Shown here in pieces: positions 9,889-20,530 of a stretch of 64,000 nt of DNA. Source of the stretch: Schistocerca nitens (taxonomy: Eukaryota > Arthropoda > Insecta > Orthoptera > Acrididae); contig NC_064621.1 in the NCBI RefSeq assembly GCF_023898315.1, forward strand, positions 15,560,501 through 15,624,500, given 5' to 3'. The notes beneath the pieces are model-generated. The model did not search any database. It was not told the DNA's origin and saw only the letters and a program-made list of their open reading frames with translations. The position numbers and the translations under genes were made by a program. Positions within the stretch are counted from its first letter, which is position 1, and every line of letters starts with the position of its first letter.

Positions 9889-11911
9889 TTACGCTCTATC
9901 TGTCTTGATTGGCTGATTTGTATTCTTCAATATAGTACAGTCTTTGCGTAGAGTTTTACCTCAGTCATTAATTATTGATATTGATCAGGGGCAACACAGC
10001 GCAGTGCGAGAAATTGCACGGGACGGAATGTAATCTTAAACATTCTACATTCACATTTTTAGTTTGAAAATCTGTTTCCATAACATGCGAGCAGCTGCAA
10101 CGGTGCAAGGTTCGCACGATATTTCGTAGTAATACCGTAGTTATTAACTTTCCATTTCACAACAGTGAGTTAATGGGTACAACCATTTTGACTGAGTTCC
10201 TTCTCTTACCCAAAATGTGTTTTCGCTGATCACCTGACGGCTGTTCTTCAGAATAAAACAATGTCAGCGATTTGCAGTAACAAGCGGAATACTCCTATTA
10301 GGTATTCAACGAAATCTTCCTACGCTCTTTTGGATGGGTGCCATGCCTCACAATAATGAGAGATAATGGAACAACTTAACACAGAGAAAGTGACAGTAGA
10401 TGCGATGTGGAAGGGTACGCGAAAAGGCGCTGACAGATTTGATAACAGCTGGGGATTTATGTAAAATATAAAGCAACAAGCATGACAAAATGTGATATTT
10501 CTAATTTCTTCTTTTATTCAGTTCTGAAATGCGATAATCTGACAGACTGATTTAGAAACAGGGAGCTGTATCATCGGTTTCGATTCGTGTATCAGGACGT
10601 TTAATGAGCAGCGGAGAAAATATTTCTCGATTGGTGAAATACATTCGTCAGGCTCCAAATTTATTCTTTTTCTGCTACTGTGGCTAGTGGAATACATTTG
10701 GTAATTGTAATGTGATTATAGGCACACATTCGCATTTATTGATTCGACATATATAAACACTACGTGACAAGTACACGAATTATTAGATCAAAAGCAACAA
10801 AATGTAAAAATCTTCTAAAAGTAAGACAGAAATATTGCATTATGTTGTTTATTTCTCTGAAGGATGTGAGTGGCTCTAAACTGAATTACTTTCCTACGAA
10901 TTTTTGTTGTACAGTATTAGCAAAATACAGGTCTAGGGCTAATGTTGTAAATAACACTAATCTATACTACAACAAAATATTAGTTAAAATAGGAAAAGCG
11001 TTCTACAGAAATAACAAAACCAAATGTGTAAAATTGGAATACAAAGAAATATAAACTGTATACTCATCACTAATGGCATACGTATATAATCGCGCGATGC
11101 TAGTAAGTATGCGAAATCAATTAAAATAATCGGTATGTTCATGTCAATCTTCTAAAAGCACAAAGCACAGAAGGTGGAGCTCTCGTGTGAGGTCCGAGGA
11201 GCCTGTCAAGATTAGAACTTGCACATGCAGGCTTTGGAGGTCCGTCATTACCGTAGAAAAATCTGACGAGTAATGGCTTGTTCTTGAAAGGGGGCTGTTA
11301 CACCAGATACCGAAATACCATTTAAGCCGCTCGAATGTGATGGACTGATCAGAGGAATATTACAGTAGCTGCACATTTGAGTGTACAGTTTTTTGAAGTT
11401 TGAAGTATTAACCTATTTTGCTCGTAATAATTGTCTTCTTCATAATACACATCAAACAGCAGATAATAATAGCTTGGGTATGCATGAAGAGAATTGGAAA
11501 ATAATAGTGCAGTACATGAATAAATGAAGTATACGTGAAGTCTAAAGCTGCTAATACGGAGACACACAAACTTCAAGTGAAGAGTGTAAGAAGACATTCA
11601 GGGAGAAAATTAATTTTAGAAGCAGCGCAATTCTAGCTGAGATGCATGCAAATAGCGGCAAAAAGCAACTAACCTTTTAATTGACTGATGAATAAATCAC
11701 AGAAAAATAATATCATTCTTTGTCATTCCGCCCGAAGTACTCGAGGTAAGCAAAATGGCCCGTTTCGATAGAGCCAGGGAGAATATCCAAAAAAAGGCTG
11801 CAACAACAACGTCGAATATGTAACACCGCAGTCAGTTAACACGCAACAAGAGGGAAAGGGGGAGAGTACGAAACAAAATACGTGACTGGGGCCGCTCTAC
11901 GGCACGGGAAC
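9889..11911. other. No gene recognised
   Basis: AT-rich DNA between the LINE tail and the CpG island. A 96-codon open stretch (10764-11054) is Lys/Asn-rich with no motif I know and is best explained by base composition. No repeat termini are seen. Confidence 0.6.
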
Positions 11912-12480
11912 AGAGAGAGAGAGAGAGAGAGAAAGTGTATCTGACATTACAGTTCAGTGGGCCGAGTTTGCGCAGGACCGGCTACAGGCTTAGCCGCCGG
12001 CGTCGGTTCGCGTCGCGTAGCGGGCGGGCGGGCGGGCGCCCAGCTAGCGACTCGCGGCCCTGGCCTGCGCGCACCTGCACGCTGCGCTCGCGCCGAGGGC
12101 TGGCACCTCACTGGCGTGCCCGGGGAAAGCGCGCGCCGCCGGGCCGTCGGCTCGGACCGAGCGCGTCCGAGCGCCAGCGGAGCGGGCCGAGCAGTAGCGA
12201 GTGCGCCCGAGCGGCACCGATCGCGCGGCCGCACCGCCCCCGACGCTTATTGATCGACCACGACGCCCACGAGCCCGGCGCGGCGCTGGGGGGTCGTGCA
12301 CGTCGGCCAGTGGACGCTCGGCTGTGCCCGCTTGGCCACCGCCGCTGCCACCACCAACCACCACCACCACCACCCGGCAGGTGGCTCAATTTATCGACTC
12401 GTGACACTATATAGGCCAACACTGTAGGTCGCTGGCCGCCGCACGAGCGCAACGGGGCTTCCTGCGTTAATTCCGATAAT
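11912..12480. promoter_or_regulatory. CpG island preceded by a GA tract; candidate promoter/first exon
   Basis: A GA tract (11912-11933) is followed by about 500 bp very rich in C+G and CpG (GCGGGCGGGCGGGCGGGCGC near 12020, many CGCG). The segment ends in a CCA/ACC repeat near 12345-12375 and CGGCAGGTGGCT, a plausible splice donor at about 12379. The flanks are AT-rich. GAGA-type tracts and CpG-dense blocks are common at insect promoters, so this is the best host-promoter candidate. Overlapping open frames on both strands are composition artefacts. The direction of transcription is not determined. Confidence 0.45.
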
Positions 12481-14395
12481 TAAACGGTGCCCCGCAAATC
12501 TGACTATGGTCAAATGTGCGGGCGAAGGCCGGAGCAAAAGAAAGTCGAACAACGAAACTGAGGATGCTATTTTTCTGGGGTTATGCAGTCTGAGCGAAAC
12601 AAAAATGTCAAACGAAAAAGATTTGCTCTTTCTGCACTTTCCTCTCTATGACGTTGGACTGTAGCTTCGAAGTCTCTTTTTTCCTAAAAAACAAACGTCA
12701 AAATTCTGAAATTCGCGTATGGTATATACCTCCATGGTATCTGCAAAGATATGTAAAGCTGTTCTTAATTTTAATTATGGCCAGAGTTATGTTTATTGTT
12801 TTAAAAGACGTGAACATTTCTGTATGGGAAACACATCACGAAAATTGCTGATCGCACTGAAGCGCTTTTTAACCTTTGTTACGAATATATCTCGCTGGGC
12901 AAAAGATCTTCCCAAAGCTGTTTATTTCATTTGCTTTGATACGAGTAAGATCTATAAAGCGGCGTTTTTAACCATTTTGTCAATATTCAACTCGTATCAA
13001 GTACAAAGTCTGTGTCTCCTGTAAATTTCACGTATGGTATCGTAGTGTCTCTAACTATGTCATAAATCTGTTAAGTTTAACTAGGCACCTTGTTCAGTTG
13101 TTTCTAAAAAAAATCTAGAGTAGTTTCCTACTTCGGAACTGGTAGGCAAAGTGCTGGCGCAGCAGAATAGGAAACGAAATGGGAGCCGACAGTGCCAGGC
13201 TTTCACTGGGGTATTGGTGACGTAAACATTCTACCCCATTACCAGTAAAATTTCAGATTATAGTAGCTCTCATTCGAAACAAACCAAGGCATCATACATA
13301 ACTGTTTAAGAATTCTTATACTTGTGGCGCAATGAACGGTTCATTGTAAACCTGAGACTTTTCTGCAATGTTTTACATAAACTTGGAGAACCAGAAGCAG
13401 CCATGCAGTCCAATCTCATACAAAGAAAGAATGTTTAATTACTTAATAATCATGTTTCAAATCAGAGACTAATATAGTATACTTAATTTCCATTGAAAAA
13501 TGAAACTAAGCACGGACATATACATGGTCACCGACCATAATTTTTACAGTGGGTTCAGCACTCTGAAATTATTTTTCATGTAAATGAGTCGATTAGTTTC
13601 GAGGCGTATCAGGCGACGAGAACGAATTTTCATAAATGACAAAAAACTTGTAATATCCTGGAGAACGTATAGTTGTCGTTTGAATATATGAACAAATTCC
13701 TGTACTTCGAAATTCAACAGGCTGGGGAATGGGCATGAGCCTACTGTTAACTGAGAAGCTGATAAACTAAAGCACCAAATTTATACATTAATATCAGTTT
13801 TCCTTAGCCAAATGGACTCACAGGTGTGTTGTCTACGTAAAGGACCATTAGATGGTAGGGGTGTATAATTTTTAATATTTTCTGAACAGCTAAATTAAGG
13901 AATTCATAAGATGGTGTAGATGAGTAAGATTCAGAACCATTGCGTTCAAATTTGGCCTGCATACGCGCTTCCGTGAAAAGAGACACTTCTCTCGCATGTT
14001 CTTTCTATGGCACCTTAACAGGTTACCCAGCCAACAGGTTTCGCTACAACCTACCCCTCTCTTCCCAGTAAAATTGGCTATAGGAGCTACATTCTCTCGC
14101 AGTTTTGTGCTGTCTTTGAGCCCACAAAATTGCAGAGAGACACTCACCGACACCATTCCACTGCAATTCTACATCACTGTAGCACCAACTTTGTATAAAT
14201 TCAGTGTGTTAGTAGCTAGGTCGTGTTGCGGTAATATGTTCGTGCCCACTTTGTGATGAGACTACGCAGCTTACGCAGTGAGCTGCCAAATAGTTCATTA
14301 TGTTTCACTGAATATAAGTCTCTAGGTTCTGGAAGATCCCATATTCTTATTTTCTTATATTATCCACTTAGTACGAAAAGAAGTCAATTGTATTC

Positions 14396-14397
<2 letters not shown>
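12481..14397. other. No gene recognised
   Basis: AT-rich DNA with short frames only. I see no motif, repeat border or RNA gene. Confidence 0.6.

Positions 14398-14435
<38 letters not shown>
14398..14435. repeat. (TG)19 microsatellite
   Basis: A pure TG dinucleotide run of 38 bp, ending in GCGC. Confidence 0.97.
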
Positions 14436-14438
<3 letters not shown>

Positions 14439-15527
14439 TAAATTCTGTACAAGTGTCACGTTAGATCATCAAAATCTCTGGATTGTTGGAGGGCCCTACT
14501 CCTAATTATCAAAACGTCCTTAACTGGGAGAGATTGGGCGACCTTGCGTGTCAAGGTACGATTTAGCAAGCACGGAGACGAGTAATAGAAACATTCGCCT
14601 TTGGGGGGTGGGTGTTATCTTGCCCGGATGGCTTGCCGTGGAAGGTAACGCAACGGATCGTAGAATATCGATTTCCGTTCCATTCGGATAATTCCTTCGC
14701 GGTGCACCGCTTTTTTTTTTTTTTTTTTTTTTGCTTCGAATGTGTAGCACCGATTCGATAGCTATCGTATGTGGCCGATACGTTGGTGGTTTTCACCGCA
14801 TGACGCGGTCATCAACGCAGAAGAAGTTGATTGAAATTGAATGTTGACGTTGTTGGGTAACTGCATGCTCACGCTGTGATAACAAAAAATAGTGAAATGT
14901 TTGGTTATGCGTAATGTTTTGGACGACCTAGGAAATTACCGTTTTACTTAAGTCGAAAATTTACTTATTCCATAATGCCTGCTGTAAATGGTGCTCATTT
15001 CCAGTACAACAAGGAACAATTTATCCAACGGTGGTCGTGTTGAATGTATCGATAGATGACATGGTTCGAATATTAGGTATAACAGTAGCGTGATCTGTAC
15101 TTTCCAATATGACGGCTCATTTGGTTTAAGAAGGTCAAAAAGGGCTTGTAGGACTATTCGGATCCATTGTTGACAGCGTTATTATTTATTTGGTTACTAT
15201 TTTTTTCACCTTATACTGTAACCCATTTTCGGCTCAAAATTTCCATATATGTGTACCAAAGACTAGCTGTACATCTCGCTATACAACTATACGCGTGAAA
15301 ACCACGTTATTTTGAATGAACTTGGAAAATAAGAGCCTATACAAATCTTTAAAACTTATAAAATCGTCGAGATAACTTACGTAACGCCTAGAGAGGTACA
15401 AACGTGCGGTTTTCAGGCTTTTAAACATCACTCCAGGCACAATATGGGACATTTCCTTCACCGAGACTGTAATAAACTTCTTCTACTTTAATTCTCCTAC
15501 CATGCCAGTGTTGTGGCTGTTATGGCT
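14436..15527. other. No gene recognised; contains T22 run
   Basis: Contains a run of 22 T at 14711-14732, which could be the tail of a minus-strand retroposon, but no body is recognisable upstream or downstream. The remainder is AT-rich with no coding signal. Confidence 0.55.
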
Positions 15528-15540
15528 TCAAGCTCATCAC

Positions 15541-15777
15541 CGAGCGAGGTAGCGCAGTGGTAGCACACTGGACTCGCATTCGGGAGGACGACGGTTCAAT
15601 CCCGCGTCCGGTCATCCTGATTTAGATTTTCCGTGATTTCCCAAAATCGCTCGAGGCAAATGCTGGGATGGTTCCTTTGAAAGGGCACGGCCGACTTCCT
15701 TCCGCATCCTTCCCTAATCCGATGAGACCGATGACCTCGCTGTTTGGTCTCTTCCTCCAAACAACCGACCAACCAAA
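15541..15777 (+). mobile_element. tRNA-derived SINE with perfect 13-bp target duplication
   Basis: Begins CGAGCGAGGTAGCGCAGTGG (A-box region), with GGTTCAATCCC as B box. A body follows that I recognise from locust SINEs (GATTTTCCGTGATTTCCC ... GGGCACGGCCGACTTCC), with a CCAACCAA-type tail. The 13-mer TCAAGCTCATCAC flanks it at 15528-15540 and 15778-15790. The putative anticodon loop CTCGCAT suggests an Ala-type ancestor, but the stem pairing is poor. The body is shared by fragments at 44.83 and 49.6 kb. Confidence 0.92.
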
Positions 15778-15899
15778 TCAAGCTCATCACATCATCAATA
15801 AAATAAACGAAATAAAAAGTATATAGCATAAGGCATCAGATCTTTGCGGAATTTCCTCGGCATTTGTGCGCTGCAGGCTTTCAGTCATCTGAACGTTGT

Positions 15900-16179
15900 T
15901 TAGGCCGCTACGCGTAGAGATACGTGCCGAACGGGAGCACGGTGGCAGGCAACAGAGCTGCAGGGGAAGAAGGCTGGCGGCGGAGGCACACGTCGTGGAA
16001 TGAACGGCGGCTCCCACGAATTACTCCCAGCGGAGGCGAAGAGGCGGCAAGAGTAGTCGTAAGGAGCAGAAGGGATCGAGAAGGAGAAAAACGCGCGCCT
16101 CTGCTACGGCTAACGAAATCAGGTGAGCCTCTGACCCTAGCGTGTTCCCGCTCCCTCTCTCTCTCTCTCTCTCTCTCTC
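15900..16179 (+). promoter_or_regulatory. CpG-rich exon-like segment with splice donor and CT tract
   Basis: A purine- and CpG-rich stretch contrasts with its flanks and ends at a good 5' splice-site match, AATCAG|GTGAGC (GT at 16123). A CT tract follows (16154-16179). An upstream open frame exists (15924 onward) but starts without ATG. It could be a 5' non-coding first exon of a host gene. No downstream exon is identified in the window, so this is a hypothesis from composition and one motif. Confidence 0.3.
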
Positions 16180-16437
16180 GGTACTCCTGGTAGAGTCTAA
16201 ATTTCAATAACCAGCGCCGGAATAAGGGAGCTCCCTGCCTAGCCAAAGCGAGGAAATGCAATGCCGTGCGTACGAAAAAGCAGGGCATTATCTTCATGCA
16301 TCCAGAAAGTCTCGAGTGTAACGACGGCGAATAAAGTGGTCCCTGCAAATCACCGTGATATAGAGGCCTTTAACATACGGACCTTTCCCGTAGCTTCATA
16401 TTCCCATGCCGAATTGGACGCATATCTCTGTTCATAA

Positions 16438-16468
16438 AGTTGCAAGTCAAGAAATTAGACTTGCAACT
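16438..16468. repeat. Perfect 11-bp inverted repeat (9-nt loop)
   Basis: AGTTGCAAGTC (16438-16448) and GACTTGCAACT (16458-16468) are exact reverse complements. No U-run or other terminator feature follows. It lies in the otherwise unassigned interval 16180-16570. Confidence 0.85.
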
Positions 16469-16785
16469 GCTCACAGAAACTATGTTTTGGTAGAGATCCT
16501 GTGCGTTTGACGAGTTACTAAACAGTGGCAGTGATCTAGTACCCTCACGTTGTTCACGTGCGATAAAACGTATCCGAATACCCCTGTGTAGTGCGGAAGA
16601 AAATCACTAGATGTCACCAGAGGCGGATCCGTCAGTATACCAGAACAAGGAAAGCATGGCGTTGACAGCGGGGAAGCAGTAACAGCAAAATGGATCGGTC
16701 AAGGTAAGATAAATGACTTCAAAAGTGAATTTCTAAGAAATCTGTGAGGGACTTTTGACCATTCCAAAGCTGACCAGGTCGACGG

Positions 16786-17810
16786 ATGGTGAAAGCCAAA
16801 GGAACAACCACAATTAACCAAAACGAAACCTCATCTACTGATGGCCAGGTCCCGCTGAGCATTGCGAAGGATAGTTGTAAAAATCGCACGAAATCGGCGA
16901 AAGGAATCACTCGAGAGCTGCAAAGTGCTACCACTAGAACAGGTAGCACAATCACTGTGCGTAGAGATTTAAAAAGAATGAGTTGCAGTGGTCGAGTAGC
17001 TCCTCATTCCCGTAGTGAATGCTAAGCGACGCCTGAGCTGTTGTCAAGTTGCCAGTGGTCCGTGAATGACTCGAAACGAGTGACGTGGAGTGATGACTCA
17101 CGCTATTCCCTGAGCCAATCCGATGGACGGGTTTAGATTTGGTGAATTCCTGTCATCATGTGTAGACCCAGCGGCGAAGTACAGAAGAAATTTAGAAATT
17201 TGTGGGACCAATCTGCTGTGCTCATCGGTCCCTAGGATTACACACTACGTATTCTAACTTAAAGTAACTTACGCTAAGGACAACACACACACGCCAATGC
17301 CCGAGTGTGGCCTCGAACCTCCGACGGGGGCAGCCGCGCAAATCGTGGCAAGGCGGCCAACACCGCGCGGCTACCATGCGCGACCGCGACCAAGTACAGA
17401 GGAGTTGGCGCCACGGTGTGGGCGTGGGCGTGTTTTCCGTATTTAAGGTATAGCTCTCTACTGTGCTGAAGAAAACGCTAAATGCCGAAGGGCATTGACA
17501 CATTCTACAGCATTCTGTACTGTGGATTGTAGAGGAACCATTCGGAAACCATGGTTGTTTATACAAGTTTTGACAATGCATCCTATTGTAACGCAGCATC
17601 TGTGAGGCAACGATTTCTGGAAAATATCATACTGGCCCTCACAGAGTCCGACCTGAACTCAATCGTCACTTGTGGGATGAGTCAGAATGTCGTTATCGCT
17701 CCAGTGCCCAGCGCCCAACATCACTCCCTTCTTTGGTTTCGGCACTTGAGGAAGGATGGGCTGCCCTTGCTCCACATGTATTCAGACGTTCACTGAAAGT
17801 GTCCCCAGCA
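16786..17810 (+). pseudogene. Tc1-like transposase remnant
   Basis: The N-terminal DNA-binding part survives as an open stretch with KSAKGITRELQSAT and TVRRDLKRM, matching the second helix-turn-helix of Tc1 transposases. It stops at 17023. Downstream, in other frames and with stops, come VTWSDDSRYSLSQSDGRV (first catalytic Asp region, about 17090-17140) and, beyond the inserted SINE, a decayed DE region (SDLNSIV where SPDLNPIE is expected, about 17648). EEGWAALAPHVFRRS-like C-terminal sequence follows. Several frameshifts and stops are present, so it cannot be functional. Confidence 0.75.
17186..17391 (-). mobile_element. tRNA-derived SINE (minus strand) inside the Tc1 relic
   Basis: The minus strand reads a tRNA-like head (about 17382 down to 17300, with GGAGGTTCGAGGCC as B box). 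The SINE body ends with GGGACCGATGAGCACAGCAG and a short A-rich tail. The 9-mer AAGTACAGA flanks it (17177-17185 and 17392-17400). The Tc1 sequence continues on both sides, so the SINE inserted later. I recognise the body as a common locust SINE. Confidence 0.87.
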
Positions 17811-17889
17811 AATATCAAGTCGCCATAAAAGCGAATGGTAGAGGTATCCCATCTTAATGTCCACAAATAGGTGTCTGAATATTTTTTCT

Positions 17890-18805
17890 CGGATAATATA
17901 TTTGCTACTCTCTTTCGAATTCTGAAGGTTGCAGGGCTCAAATGCAGGGAGCGAAAGGCTATTTGCAATTTGTACAGAAACCAGTGTGCAGATATAACAG
18001 TCAAGGGGCATGAATGGGAGGCATTGGTTGCGAAGGAAGTGAGGCAGGGTTGTAGCCTATCCGCGATGTCATTCAATCTGTCTATTGAACAAGCAGTAAA
18101 CGAAACAAAAGAAAAATTTTGAGCAGGAATTGAAATCCATGGAGAAGAAATAAAAGTTTTGATGTTTGCCGATGATATTGTAATACTGTCAGAGACAGCA
18201 AAGTACCTGGGAGAGCAATTGAACGGAATAGACAGTGTCATATAAGGAGGATATAAGATGAACATCAATAAAAGCAAAACGAGGATAATGGAATGTAGTC
18301 TAATCAAATCATGTGATGCTGAGGGAATTAGATAAGTAAATGAGGCACTTAAGGTAGTAAATGAGTTTTGCTATTTGGGGAGAAAAACAACTGATGATGG
18401 TCACAGTAGAGAGGATATAAAATGTAGACTGGCAATGGGAAGAAAAGCGTTTCTGAAGAAGAGAAATTTGATAACGTCGAGTATAGATTTAAGAGTCAGA
18501 AAATCTTTTCTGAAAGTATTTGTATGGAGTCTAGCCATGTATGGAAGTGGAACATTGACGATAAATAGTTTAGACAAGAAGAGAACAGAAGCTTTCGAAA
18601 CGTGGTGTTACAGAAGAATGCTGAAGACTGGACGGGTAGATCACGTAACTAGTGAGGAGGTACTGAATAGAAATGGGGAGCAGAGGAATTTGTGGCACAG
18701 CTTGACTAGAAGAGGGAATCGGATGAACAAGCTTGCACAGGACAGAGTAGTATGGAGAACTGCATCAAACCAGTCTCTGCACTGAAGACCACAACAACAA
18801 CAATG
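17890..18805 (+). mobile_element. 5'-truncated RTE LINE relic (RT and C-terminus)
   Basis: Same family as the intact RTE at 40742-44025. It starts within the reverse transcriptase (CRERKAICNLYRNQ), shows the VRQGCSLS motif and a FADDIVIL region reading MFADDIVIL, and ends with the CAA-repeat tail at 18789-18805. In-frame stops lie at 18121, 18244 and 18333. About 49 codons are deleted before NKLAQDRVVW. It is a dead 5'-truncated copy, typical of LINE insertion. Confidence 0.88.
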
Positions 18806-19109
18806 TGAAACTACCTGGCAGATTAAAACTGTGTGCCGGACCGAGACTCGAACTCGGGACCTTTGCCTTTCGTGGGCAAGTGCTCTACCAACTGAGCTAC
18901 CCAAGCACGACTCACGCCCCGTCCTCATAGCTTTACCTCTGCCAGTATCTCGTCTCCTACGTTCCAAACTTTACAGAAGCTCTCCTGCGAACCTTGCAGA
19001 ACTAGCACTCCTGAAAGTAAGGATATAGCGGAGACATGGCTTAGCCACAGCCTAGGGGATGTTTCCGGAATGAGATTTTCACTCTGCAGCGGAGTGTGTG
19101 CTGATATGA
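18806..19109 (-). mobile_element. Single copy of the tRNA-containing repeat found at 6.75 kb
   Basis: A 304-bp repeat inserted in the CAA tail of the RTE relic, flanked by AACAACAATG (18796-18805 and 19110-19119). On the minus strand it contains a tRNA-like cloverleaf: GTAGCTCAGTTGGTAGAGCA as D arm, a perfect five-pair anticodon stem TTGCC/GGCAA around CGTGAAA-like loop bases, and GAGTTCGAGTCTCGG as T arm. It shares diagnostic bases with 6750-7051 (AAGTAAGGATATAGCGG, CCTAGGGGATG). The 35 bp from 19110 to 19144 is also identical to the linker 7052-7086. Confidence 0.88.
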
Positions 19110-19299
19110 AACAACAATGTATTTGCTACGCAGTTTATCAACTTTGTCATTGCATACTGAATGTACAGTTCGATAGCACTAAAAGTCGAGGATGTTTAGG
19201 TAGTATGTAGAAAAATATATTGGGAATGGAAACCAATGTATGGAAACATCCAAAGGCGCTAAAGGACATTGAAGTCATCTACAACTATACGATACAAGC

Positions 19300-20530
19300 C
19301 ACCTTAGAGGGATAATTCTGGCACCGATAACATCTTCCCATTTCCTATTCGCGAATAGTGCCTGGGAAGAACAGTTCTCGATGGACATACAAGAGAAATC
19401 TTAATTTCTCTGATTTTCTCGTTTTGGTCATGCAGCCGTATATGTGTGGGAGGAAGTAATATGTTGCCCGACTCTTCCCGGATCATAAACTCCAGGAATT
19501 GCAACAGCAAACCTCTTCCTGACATGCAACGCCTGCCATGCAACTTTTCTGACTGGAATTCTTTGAGCATTTCTGCAAGGCTCTCGCACTTAGTAAACGA
19601 TTCTGCAACGAAAATCGTTACTCTTTGTTGAAAGTTCTGTCTGTTCTATTAATCGTAACTGGCAATGGTCCCAGCTTGATGAGCAGTTCTCAAGAATCCG
19701 GCTTACTAGTGTTCTGTAAGCCATTTCTTTCATGGAAGCATTACATTTTCGTAAGATTCTTTCAACGAATATCAGCACGGCACCTGCTTTTCCTATATCT
19801 ACAGCTACACATATACCTCGTAAACAACCTTTCACGCACTCCTTAATTTCTCCAGTCGCGAATGGTGCACAGGAAGATGGAATATTGGCGATCCTCCGTG
19901 TGAGTAAACCACATCGTGATACGCAAGTGTTCTCTTGTATGCTCTACGGCTGCAGTTGGCCAAGCATTTCCGGAACGCTTTCAGTCATACCAGAAGAACA
20001 CGTGACCAAACATGCTGGTAGTTTTTGGGCCTTCTCTATTTCAATCTATCAATTCATTCTTTGATGGTTCCTAGACAGGCGAGCAATTTTTAAGGATTGT
20101 TTGAAGAAGAGGAATCTGTACGTAGGCTACACTTCTTGACGATTCTTCCAGTGAATCTCACTCTTGCATCTGCCTTTCCTAAGATTATTTTTGTGTGGTC
20201 GTTGGAGTTTAAACTGCTCCGTAATCATACTAACAGATATCAAATTGAAGTAACTGCATGCAGCGAGTATGTATGTGCGCGCGTGTGTTTGACAATCTTT
20301 CCATGATACAATAATGTGTATTTCCGGTTATTTATGTGCAATACGTTACATTTGTTTATTTGAAGGTCAGCTGCCAATAACTCTATCAAGCATTGATAAT
20401 TTGCAGGTTTTCTCGTATTTCGCAACAACTGTCGTGCGTTGCGACGACTCTTTACACATCAGCACCATACACGAGCATCTTACAGTTTGTTTTATTCGCT
20501 AATTTACTACTAGGTATCGTTCGGCTAGTA
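19300..20530 (-). mobile_element. Degraded jockey-type LINE reverse-transcriptase relic
   Basis: The minus strand still encodes recognisable scraps of a LINE ORF. INKCNVLHINNRKYTLLYHG (about 20330-20380) matches the segment after the RT active site. YRTLVSRILENCSSSWDH (about 19670-19730) matches the C-terminal thumb-side motif of this family. Between and around these, frames are broken by stops. Related minus-strand relics lie at 50.2-52.2, 61.9-62.1 and 63.1-64.0 kb. The ends are approximate. Confidence 0.6.

Larger units (their letters stand above)
16571..17882 (+). mobile_element. Degraded Tc1-like transposon, split by a SINE
   Basis: The left end TATCCGAATACCCCTGTGTA and the reverse complement of the right end (ATATTCAGACACCTATTTGT) align with mostly transition differences, as expected of old inverted repeats. 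Between them lies a recognisable but broken Tc1 transposase. The element is divided by the SINE at 17186-17391. Its right end touches an RTE LINE relic. Boundaries are good to a few bases. Confidence 0.75.

Noticed and set aside
11935..12452. Proteins of 95-159 aa on both strands in the CpG island
   Set aside because: Overlapping open frames on both strands are expected from high GC. They are Arg/Ala/Pro-rich with no domain.
16786..17025. Small host gene of 79 codons
   Set aside because: It is the surviving helix-turn-helix part of a broken Tc1 transposase.
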